A DNA stretch of 64,000 nt from SIG603 sp963621245 (lineage in GTDB: Bacteria; Bacillota; Clostridia; Oscillospirales; Acutalibacteraceae), in assembly GCA_963621245.1 (NCBI GenBank), contig CAVFCW010000001.1:186001-250000 (forward strand), given 5' to 3'. The position numbers were made by a program, and so were the translations under genes. A model generated the notes under the pieces. The model did not search any database, was not told where the DNA came from, and was given only the letters and a program-made list of their open reading frames with translations. Below, in pieces: positions 49,978-57,019 of this stretch (its first letter is position 1; each line of letters begins with the position of its first letter).

Positions 49978-50568
49978 TCAGAAATTTCTGAGTTTTGCCT
50001 TATCGAGAGCTTTTCTTATCTGAGGGCCGACGATCATTGCGCAAATTCCCTTTGCGATGTCAAAAGGAATGAACGGAATGACGCATACTGCGAGAGCCGC
50101 ACCGACAGAGTAGCTTGCCTTGAAGCAGAACCAAGCGGTTCCGACTGCATAGCAAATTGCAACGCCGACTATCATGGAAGCAAAGTTAATGGCATAATTT
50201 ATGGCTTTCTGCTTGCCTTCTGCCTTGTCAATTGGGAAATGATCAAAGGTGATTCCGCAAATAATTGCAAGCGGAATGAATCCAATGATGTATCCGCCGG
50301 CAGGACCGACGAGGCTTGCGATACCCGATGAGGTGTATCCTGCAAAAACAGGCACGCCCATGCATCCGATGATAAGATAGAGAATGAAAGCGAGAGTTCC
50401 TCTCTTCCAGTCAAGCACATACAAAGCAAGGTAAATCGCAAATATCTGAAGCGATACCGGAATTGTGCCAATCGGAATGGAAATAGGTGCGATTACGCAC
50501 ACAACCGCTGTCATTACACCAACAAGAACAATATTTTTTATTCTTGCAGAGTTGTCATTATTATTCAT
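49978..50568 (-). CDS. bioY: BioY family biotin transporter (S component)
   Basis: A 196-residue membrane protein with six helices. Signatures are IPIGTIPVSLQIFAIYLA, GCMGVPVFAG and GPAGGYIIGFIPLA, which define BioY, the biotin-binding subunit of ECF transporters. It would pair with ECF module proteins encoded elsewhere. ATG 50568 follows GAAAGGAAG; upstream starts overlap that site. The upstream region holds a strong promoter and two dyads of a TTGTCAACC type, likely sites for a biotin-responsive repressor. Confidence 0.94.
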   Translation of the reverse strand: MNNNDNSARIKNIVLVGVMTAVVCVIAPISIPIGTIPVSLQIFAIYLALYVLDWKRGTLAFILYLIIGCMGVPVFAGYTSSGIASLVGPAGGYIIGFIPLAIICGITFDHFPIDKAEGKQKAINYAINFASMIVGVAICYAVGTAWFCFKASYSVGAALAVCVIPFIPFDIAKGICAMIVGPQIRKALDKAKLRNF

Positions 50569-50617
50569 TATACATTTCTTCCTTTCATTTGTAAACATAT
50601 TTTTTCAAATGTTTTTT

Positions 50618-50642
50618 GGTTGACAACAAACATTTGTCAACC
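50618..50642. promoter_or_regulatory. Dyad operator downstream of the bioY promoter
   Basis: GGTTGACAA, seven bases, TTGTCAACC: perfect 9-bp arms in the bioY leader. The half-site resembles BirA boxes (TTGTTAACC) but the arms face the opposite way and the spacing differs from the classic 14-16 bases. Confidence 0.55.
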
Positions 50643-50657
50643 CTCATCGCAAATATA

Positions 50658-50686
50658 AGTATACATTAGATTGACAATAATGTCAA
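50658..50686 (-). promoter_or_regulatory. bioY promoter overlapped by a TTGACA/TGTCAA dyad
   Basis: Minus strand TTGACA (50686-50681), 17-base spacer, TATACT (50663-50658). The -35 is part of a dyad TTGACA-N4-TGTCAA (50671-50686) sharing half-sites with the downstream operator. Confidence 0.75.
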
Positions 50687-50855
50687 CTGTTTTTTGGAAT
50701 TCAGTTGATAGAAATTTTATTTTCCATCAACACGCAATTTCTTGACAAGCGGGCGGCGCTTATCTATAATTATCTAAATAAGATTGCATATTAAATAGGT
50801 AGGCTTTTTATGTGGGCTTGACGATAAAATACATATTTTGTTAAGGAGGAAAAAC

Positions 50856-51422
50856 ATGATACCCACGCCACAGGAAGCATTTGAGCTTTTAAAAGAATAT
50901 AACAAGGGAGAATTTCACCTTGCACACGGAGAGATTGTAGGCGGAGTTATGCGCTACTTTGCAAATGAACTCGGTTACGGGGACGAAGCTGATTTCTGGC
51001 AGACAGTCGGAATTTTGCACGACCTCGATTTTGAACTCTATCCGGAGGAGCACTGCACAAAGGAACAGGAGATTCTCAGAGAAAAAGGCGTTGACGAGAG
51101 AATAATCCATGCGGTGGCAAGCCACGGCTACAAACTTACGGTTGACATCGAGCCCACCCACGAGATGGAAAAGGTTCTTTACGCAACGGACGAATTAACG
51201 GGACTTATCGGTGCGGTAGCAAGAATGAGACCATCAAAAAGCACTATGGATCTTGAGCTTAAATCGGTCAAGAAGAAGTATAAATCAGCTAATTTTGCCG
51301 CAGGATGTTCGAGAGAAGTTATCGAGAGGGGTGCCGATATGCTTGGTTGGACTCTTGACGACCTCATAAGCCGAACCATTCTTGCCATGAGAAGCTGCGA
51401 AAAAACGGAAGCTAGCGTTTGA
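50856..51422 (+). CDS. HD domain hydrolase
   Basis: A 188-residue HDIG/HD-type metal phosphohydrolase. Ligand motifs are in order: HGEIVGG (His), GILHDLDFE (HD), HAVASHGY and YATDELTG (Asp). Such single-domain proteins hydrolyse nucleotides or related phosphates; the substrate is unknown. ATG 50856 has an excellent AAGGAGG upstream; a TTG at 50838 precedes it and is rejected. It is 66 bases ahead of tcdA and may be co-transcribed. Confidence 0.88.
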   Translation: MIPTPQEAFELLKEYNKGEFHLAHGEIVGGVMRYFANELGYGDEADFWQTVGILHDLDFELYPEEHCTKEQEILREKGVDERIIHAVASHGYKLTVDIEPTHEMEKVLYATDELTGLIGAVARMRPSKSTMDLELKSVKKKYKSANFAAGCSREVIERGADMLGWTLDDLISRTILAMRSCEKTEASV

Positions 51423-51488
51423 GAATTGTTAAAAGATATGATAGAATAGTCCGTAACAAAAATTAAAGCCCTGACAGAAAGGAAATAT

Positions 51489-52256
51489 ATGCTTAACAGT
51501 TTTTCAAGAACCGAGCTTCTTTTCGGAAACGAAGCTATGAAAAAGCTTGAGGAATCGAGAGTGGCCGTTTTCGGTATAGGCGGAGTGGGCGGATACACCG
51601 TCGAGGCACTCGCACGCTCCGGAGTCGGTGCAATTGACCTTATAGATGACGATAAGGTTTGCCTTACGAACATAAACCGCCAGATAATCGCAACAAGAAA
51701 GACGGTCGGAAAATACAAGGTTGACGTTGCCGAGGAGAGAATTCACGATATTAACCCAAACTGCAAGGTAACAACCTACAAAACTTTCTATACACCCGAA
51801 ACTGCCGATCAGTTTGATTTCACGAAATACGATTACATCGTTGACGCAATCGATACCGTGACGGGAAAGCTTGCGCTTGTCATGAACGCAAAGGCGGCAA
51901 ATACACCGATAATCTCTTCTATGGGTGCGGGCAACAAGCTTGATCCGACCGCATTTGAGGTCACCGATATTTACAAGACGAGCGTTTGTCCCCTCGCAAG
52001 AGTTATGCGCACGGAGCTTAAAAAGCGTGGTGTAAAAAAACTCAAAGTTGTCTACTCAAAGGAGCAGCCGTTAACGCCAATCGAGGATATGGCAATAAGC
52101 TGTAAATCGCACTGCATCTGTCCCCCGGGAACTGCAAGAAAATGCACACAGCGCAGAAGCGTGCCGGGAAGCAACGCATTTGTCCCATCCGTTGTAGGAC
52201 TTATAATAGGCGGCGAGGTAATTAAAGACCTCACCAAAGACATAACCAAAAGATAA
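51489..52256 (+). CDS. tcdA: tRNA threonylcarbamoyladenosine dehydratase
   Basis: A 255-residue ThiF/E1-like enzyme (TcdA/CsdL) that adenylates and cyclises t6A to ct6A in tRNA position 37. GIGGVGGYTVEALARSG (from 29) is the ATP loop, DDDKVCLTNINRQI the second motif, and DYIVDAIDTVTGK is typical. C-terminal Cys residues (SCKSHCICPPG, RKC) match the subfamily. Ribosome site GAAAGGAAA. The substrate t6A is made by the pathway that starts with the Sua5 domain at 42-1625. Confidence 0.93.
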   Translation: MLNSFSRTELLFGNEAMKKLEESRVAVFGIGGVGGYTVEALARSGVGAIDLIDDDKVCLTNINRQIIATRKTVGKYKVDVAEERIHDINPNCKVTTYKTFYTPETADQFDFTKYDYIVDAIDTVTGKLALVMNAKAANTPIISSMGAGNKLDPTAFEVTDIYKTSVCPLARVMRTELKKRGVKKLKVVYSKEQPLTPIEDMAISCKSHCICPPGTARKCTQRRSVPGSNAFVPSVVGLIIGGEVIKDLTKDITKR

Positions 52257-52342
52257 AAACCGCAAAGACTTAACCGACCCCCAAAGCGTTAGATTTTTAA
52301 TCTGACTTTTGGAGGTCGGTTAATTTAAGTCTCTGCGGTTTT
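52256..52342. terminator. Long imperfect hairpin, bidirectional terminator between tcdA and the esterase gene
   Basis: AAAACCGCA...TGCGGTTTT forms the base, then AGACTTAA/TTAAGTCT, CCGACC/GGTCGG and TTAGATT/AATCTGA continue inward with small bulges, making an 87-base dyad. The A and T runs at the ends suit termination on both strands. Confidence 0.8.
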
Positions 52343-52347
52343 ATTTT

Positions 52348-53652
52348 TCAGATGTATCGCATCACGAATTTATCGTTTTCGGTGTAAGGTCTCCACTTGG
52401 AAACTCCGTCAGTGTTCGGGTCAAGTTTCTTTACGAACTCGGCAAAATGCTTGCTGAGCTCGCGGCTTAACTTATAATCGTCCTCACCCATCGGACGCCA
52501 ACAGCGGGAGAGAGTTTGGAACTCATACCAAAGCTCAGCGGAATGGAATGCGCCGTCGTCGCTTCCGGGTAAATCGTGTTCAAAATGATAGACATAAACG
52601 GGTTTTCTTCCAAGCTTTTCCTGATTAAGAGCAAAGCCCTTTGCGCTTTCTTCGAGAAGTTCAGCAGTGCCGCCGCCCATCTCGTCTTTTGTTGAACCTA
52701 TCATATACGAAATATCGTGAATTTTGCCGTTCAAAGCAAGGTTGGAAACCGTATCGGTCAAAAGATAGCCGTCCACATTGGGACGCCAGCAAAGTCCTTC
52801 ATTTTTCTCGTTTACGGCATATCCGCCGTAGCAAATGGTCTCGGCGGACATCTCACGAAGCTCCTCAACGCTGTTTGCGCCGAGAATTTCCATGAGATCA
52901 AGCGACATTTTCTTTTGCTCCTCAAGAGAATAATCTCCCGCAAACCCGGGAATACCGCCGCCCGACTGCAAAATTGCGCCGTTTACAAGGCCCTTAGTTT
53001 CGCCGCTTGAAATAATCGTCTGAACGCTCATGCATCCAGCCGACTGACCCGCAATCGAGATTTTTTCGGGGTCTCCGCCGAACGCCTCTATATTCTCGTA
53101 AATCCATTTAAGCGCAGATATCTGATCCCAAAAGCCGTAGTTGCCCGAGATTCCCTCTGCGTTTTCCTTTTCGAGTTCGTCGTGAGCGAAAAATCCGAGA
53201 GCACCCACACGGTAGTTAATTGTAACAAGGATAACTCCGTCTTTGGCAAAACCCTCGCCGTCCATGGTTACCTCGCTGCCGTAGCCGTGCATGTATGCGC
53301 CGCCGTGAATCCACATGAGAACGGGAAGTTTTTCTTCTTTGGTTTCGGTCGGCGTCCAGATGTTAAGATAAAGGCAATCCTCGCTCATTGGCGGCATCTC
53401 GACGCTGTAAAACTCCTTTGGGTAAAGCTCGCCCTTTGTTTTGTCCGTCTGCATTGCCTGAGGAGCAAAACTCTTGCACGGTCGCACGCCTATCCAAGGC
53501 TTTTTCGGCTGAGTGCGAACAAATCTCAGTTTTCCGACGGGCGGTTCTGCGTACGGCACGCCTTTAAAAATGCGTACCTTACCGTCAGAAGAATAATCTC
53601 CCTCAATCAGTCCCTGTTTGGTTCTGACCGTCAAATTTTCTGTTTTATCCAT
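52348..53652 (-). CDS. Type B carboxylesterase
   Basis: A 434-residue alpha/beta-hydrolase of the carboxylesterase type B family. FKGVPYAEPPVGKLRF (29-44), EDCLYLNIWTP (91-101), the oxyanion motif HGGAY (116-120), the nucleophile elbow GQSAG with S204, and the His-region GAFHSAELWYEF are all visible. There is no signal peptide, so it is probably cytosolic. Family members hydrolyse esters such as p-nitrobenzyl or acyl esters; the physiological substrate is unknown. At 434 residues it is shorter than PnbA (about 490). ATG 53652 follows GAGGTG; the CCA gene ends 10 bases upstream. Confidence 0.92.
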   Translation of the reverse strand: MDKTENLTVRTKQGLIEGDYSSDGKVRIFKGVPYAEPPVGKLRFVRTQPKKPWIGVRPCKSFAPQAMQTDKTKGELYPKEFYSVEMPPMSEDCLYLNIWTPTETKEEKLPVLMWIHGGAYMHGYGSEVTMDGEGFAKDGVILVTINYRVGALGFFAHDELEKENAEGISGNYGFWDQISALKWIYENIEAFGGDPEKISIAGQSAGCMSVQTIISSGETKGLVNGAILQSGGGIPGFAGDYSLEEQKKMSLDLMEILGANSVEELREMSAETICYGGYAVNEKNEGLCWRPNVDGYLLTDTVSNLALNGKIHDISYMIGSTKDEMGGGTAELLEESAKGFALNQEKLGRKPVYVYHFEHDLPGSDDGAFHSAELWYEFQTLSRCWRPMGEDDYKLSRELSKHFAEFVKKLDPNTDGVSKWRPYTENDKFVMRYI

Positions 53653-53662
53653 ATTTATCACC

Positions 53663-55114
53663 TCATGTTTTCTTGAGCCGTTTGCCGTATCTCTCGGCAA
53701 AGCTTGAACATTCATCCTTAAGATTTATCAGATAATCGGGATTTCCGTTTCTGATTTCCGATATAACATCCACGGCGCATTTTAAAAGCGCATCTCTCTC
53801 ATTAGGCACTTTTTCCGCTATGACCTCAAGCAAAAGATTATCGAGCGTGAGGGCAATTTCTTTGCCTTTAATGCCAAGCGGCACGAGGTCGTTTCCTTTA
53901 ACGGCAAGCTGTTTTAAGGTATAACATTCGTTCTTTGCGATTATGTCCTCAATAAGCGCACTTGCGTTAATCTCGATATTCATGCGGTCTGAGCACACGG
54001 CAAAGGTTTTGGCTTGGTTGTCGGCAAACTGAAGAGAATTTAAAAGTTTAAGCTTTCCTCGGTCACCACAGTTCATGAGAAGTTTCATGCGCTGCCGTGA
54101 TACAGGAATTTTCTCCTCGTGATGCAAAACGGCAAAGTGAATATCTTCCTTAAGTTCGGCGGGATAACCGAAATCCGTCAAAACCTTGTCGGCAATCTCA
54201 ACGCTTACCTCAACATGACCTTTGAAGTGGTCAAAACCGAGCTTGTCTGTTTTCTTAGCTTTCGGCTTACCCGAATCGTGAAAAAGCGCCGAAAGTCGGT
54301 AGCTTAATATATTCGGCATATTGCCGACAACTCCGACCGTGTGCCGCCAAACATCATAGTGATGATAGACTGAGTTTTGAAGACAGCCGTACATCGGCTC
54401 AAGCTCCGGAATGGCGGCAAAAATTACCTCGGGATACCCAAGCAAAACAGCCACGCAGTTATCGCCGCACATAAGCTTTGATATTTCCGGCGCAAGCCTT
54501 TGCTTTGCAACAAAAGAAAGACTTCCGCAAAGCTCCTTTACCGCATTGGCACATTCGTTTTCGAGAGTGAAACCGAGGTAAGAAGCAAATCTTACTGCAC
54601 GCATAATTCTTATGGCGTCCTCGTCAAAACGCTTTCTTGGCTCTCCCACGCATCTGATTATTTTATTTTCTATATCGTCTACTCCGCCAAAAATATCAAC
54701 AATTCCCTCGTGTTCGTTGAAAGCTATCGCATTAACGGTGAAATCACGTCTTATCAAATCGTCCTTTAAGTCTCTTGTGAACTTAACCTCATCGGGATGT
54801 CGGTGGTCGGAGTATGCGCCCTCTTTTCTGAATGTGGTTATTTCAAGCTCCTCGCCGTCAAAATCCACAGTCACGGTTCCGTGCTCAATTCCCGTGGGTC
54901 TCACATTGTAAGCAGAAGAGAATATTTCCGTCACCTCTTTTGGCAAGGCGCTCGTTGTTATGTCATAATCGTGCGGCTCTCTTCCCATCAGAAGATCTCT
55001 CACGCAACCGCCCACCGCATAAGCGCAAAAGCCACCGGCATACAGCATGTCGATGGCTTTGTTTATTTTATTCGGCAATTTTAAATTTGGAATAAGTTTT
55101 TCGTTTTTCGTCAT
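53663..55114 (-). CDS. cca: CCA tRNA nucleotidyltransferase
   Basis: A 483-residue class II nucleotidyltransferase. GGCVRD (35-40) and the metal Asp pair HDYD (D49, D51) begin the head domain; RRDFTVNAIAF and the RFDEDAIRIMRAVRFA neck follow, and a central HD domain (LFHDSGKPKAK, then HHEEKIPVS) closes the C-terminal half. It adds or repairs the 3' CCA of tRNAs. It overlaps the upstream membrane protein gene by four bases. Confidence 0.94.
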   Translation of the reverse strand: MTKNEKLIPNLKLPNKINKAIDMLYAGGFCAYAVGGCVRDLLMGREPHDYDITTSALPKEVTEIFSSAYNVRPTGIEHGTVTVDFDGEELEITTFRKEGAYSDHRHPDEVKFTRDLKDDLIRRDFTVNAIAFNEHEGIVDIFGGVDDIENKIIRCVGEPRKRFDEDAIRIMRAVRFASYLGFTLENECANAVKELCGSLSFVAKQRLAPEISKLMCGDNCVAVLLGYPEVIFAAIPELEPMYGCLQNSVYHHYDVWRHTVGVVGNMPNILSYRLSALFHDSGKPKAKKTDKLGFDHFKGHVEVSVEIADKVLTDFGYPAELKEDIHFAVLHHEEKIPVSRQRMKLLMNCGDRGKLKLLNSLQFADNQAKTFAVCSDRMNIEINASALIEDIIAKNECYTLKQLAVKGNDLVPLGIKGKEIALTLDNLLLEVIAEKVPNERDALLKCAVDVISEIRNGNPDYLINLKDECSSFAERYGKRLKKT

Positions 55115-55899
55115 TCTTTTGTCACTATGAAAATCGTATTCACCGCTCTGAGACCGAACACAAACGAAAGTCTCTCGGAGATTGAATATTTAGTCTTGTT
55201 TGTAAATCTTGTCGCCTCGATAAATTCGCTTGCCGTCAAGGTTCTCTTGTCTCCGTAAGGCGTGACTATCACAACTCTGTCCTCAGAATAGTTTGCCTCA
55301 GTTACGGGACAATAGACAATATCGTTCGCACTCTTCGAATCGGCATCCGACGAAAGAGACATAAGACAAAATACGGCGTCACCGTTTGCAACAGCGTCAT
55401 AAATCTCAGTCATCATCTCGTAATTTCCGACATTGGATCTCGAATCAACTCTGTCTTCGCCATAAGCCGCCTCAAGGCTCGATTTTACGCTCTTAACATA
55501 ATCGTTCTTTGGAGCGACAACAGCATTTTCAGGTTTAACAAGTGAAGAAATTGCATTTATCGCAGCCGCCGCATACGATTTTTGAGCCGTGAAGGTATCA
55601 ATTTTGTCGGTGGAAACCGTTTGATTGTACTTTGAACTCATAGTGAGCGTGAAAACACTGTCATTGCTGAGCGTGCTTTGCACATAGCTTTTCCCCCAGA
55701 ACACCGCAACAATCAAAACAAAAACCAAAAGCACAAAGGCAAGCTGGCCAAGAACGCTTCGCACGGCGCTTCCAAGTGGCTCTCCGTTGTTAAAATAATA
55801 GGCACTTCCGCGCTTTTTGCCATAACCATACGAGCGTGCCTGTTTGATTTGTTTTTTATTCAAATATGCCGTTTCCGACATGCTGCTGCTTTTCGGCAT
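55111..55899 (-). CDS. Membrane protein of unknown function
   Basis: A 262-residue protein: a basic, Gly/Tyr-rich cytoplasmic start, one membrane helix (about 50-70, VLGQLAFVLLVFVLIVAVFW) and an extracytoplasmic domain of about 190 residues. The later part (AVFCLMSLSS, YCPVTEANYSEDRVVIVTPYGDKRTLT) has strand and loop patterns reminiscent of C39-like peptidase folds, but I see no convincing Cys-His pair, so this is a weak idea. GAAGGGAG lies seven bases before the ATG. Its end overlaps cca (ATGA), so they are coupled. Confidence 0.65.
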   Translation of the reverse strand: MPKSSSMSETAYLNKKQIKQARSYGYGKKRGSAYYFNNGEPLGSAVRSVLGQLAFVLLVFVLIVAVFWGKSYVQSTLSNDSVFTLTMSSKYNQTVSTDKIDTFTAQKSYAAAAINAISSLVKPENAVVAPKNDYVKSVKSSLEAAYGEDRVDSRSNVGNYEMMTEIYDAVANGDAVFCLMSLSSDADSKSANDIVYCPVTEANYSEDRVVIVTPYGDKRTLTASEFIEATRFTNKTKYSISERLSFVFGLRAVNTIFIVTKE

Positions 55900-55993
55900 A
55901 AGTTAGCTCCCTTCAGCTGATTTGCTACCATTGATTTTAACATTTTTCTGCCGAAAATACAATAGCGGGGGAAGTTTGAAATTATACGAAAAA

Positions 55994-56947
55994 TCAACCT
56001 GCGCACGACTCACGGTTCACGCCGTCATAGTTAAACAAACCGTCATTTTTCTCCTCGAGCGCCTTAATCATATGATAAGTATATTCGTTGTAAGGCGTTG
56101 GTATGCCAAGTTCCTTGCCCATTCTCATAAGTGCGCCCGAAAACATATCTATCTCGGTGTGCCTTTTTGCGTCAATATCCTGTAAGGTTGAGTATCTTGC
56201 GCTCGGCGGAACTATACTGCCGTGAAGCGAAGATTCATCCGCCTTGTTGATATCAATTCCCTTTGCGCGTGCAACCGCCTCAAGCTCTCGCTTAAGACCG
56301 TCGCTTATAGCCCTCATGTGCTCGCTGTCAGCGTAACAGCCAACACCTGCGCCCAGAATTGCCTGTGGGAGGTTATTGCAAACGTTAAGTCTGAATTTCG
56401 ACCACATCTCTTCCCTTATAACGTCCGACATACGATAGTGAAGCTCTGTTCCGTCAAAAAGCGAAGTGACCGCTTTAATTCTCTCACTGTCAAAAGGAGC
56501 TTTTTCCTCGCCGTAAACGATTCCGATTGTTTTCTCGGGATTGAATCTAAAACTTTCTCCGTCAAAGCTTGAAGCAACTTTGATTACGGAATAGATTAAG
56601 TGCTCTTTTCCGATTTTCCCGGCAATTATCTCTTCACTGTCCACACCGTTCATAAGGCTCATAACAGTAGTGTTCTCGCCGACTGCCTCGGCTAACATGT
56701 CAAGTGCGGGTCTTAAAGCGGCATACTTAAGGCAAACAATGATGAGATCCGCCCCGTGAGCCTCTTTTGCCGACCAAACTTCAGGCTTATAAACTTCACC
56801 GTTGATTAAAGTTCCATTTTTCAGTTTCTCGGCTCTTTTTCCTTCGGCAATAACGCCAAGTTTAATGTCGCTTTTCTGCGAAAGTCCCCATATAACATAC
56901 GATCCGACTGCGCCTGCGCCCAAAACAGCAACTTTTTTGATTTCCAT
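55994..56947 (-). CDS. 2-dehydropantoate 2-reductase-like protein (PanE/ApbA family)
   Basis: A 317-residue Rossmann NADPH oxidoreductase. GAGAVGSYV (10-18) binds NADPH, and the helical C-terminal domain has KFRLNVCNNLPQAILG (with the catalytic-type Lys/Asn region) and HTEIDMFSGAL. PanE makes pantoate for CoA, and a dephospho-CoA kinase domain is encoded at the start of this window; many Firmicutes carry PanE paralogues with other substrates, so I do not assign panE. GAGAGGAG precedes the ATG. A terminator of the upstream hydratase lies just ahead. Confidence 0.87.
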   Translation of the reverse strand: MEIKKVAVLGAGAVGSYVIWGLSQKSDIKLGVIAEGKRAEKLKNGTLINGEVYKPEVWSAKEAHGADLIIVCLKYAALRPALDMLAEAVGENTTVMSLMNGVDSEEIIAGKIGKEHLIYSVIKVASSFDGESFRFNPEKTIGIVYGEEKAPFDSERIKAVTSLFDGTELHYRMSDVIREEMWSKFRLNVCNNLPQAILGAGVGCYADSEHMRAISDGLKRELEAVARAKGIDINKADESSLHGSIVPPSARYSTLQDIDAKRHTEIDMFSGALMRMGKELGIPTPYNEYTYHMIKALEEKNDGLFNYDGVNRESCAG

Positions 56948-56982
56948 CTTCTGCTCCTCTCTTTCTGTTAAGCATATTCAAA

Positions 56983-57016
56983 AAAATTCCGCACCTCAAA
57001 AGAAATGCGGAATTTT
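56983..57016 (-). terminator. Terminator of the hydratase gene
   Basis: AAAATTCCGCA and TGCGGAATTTT, perfect 11-bp stem with a 12-base loop; A-run on the left acts as the T-tract for the minus strand. Confidence 0.85.
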
Positions 57017-57019
57017 ATT

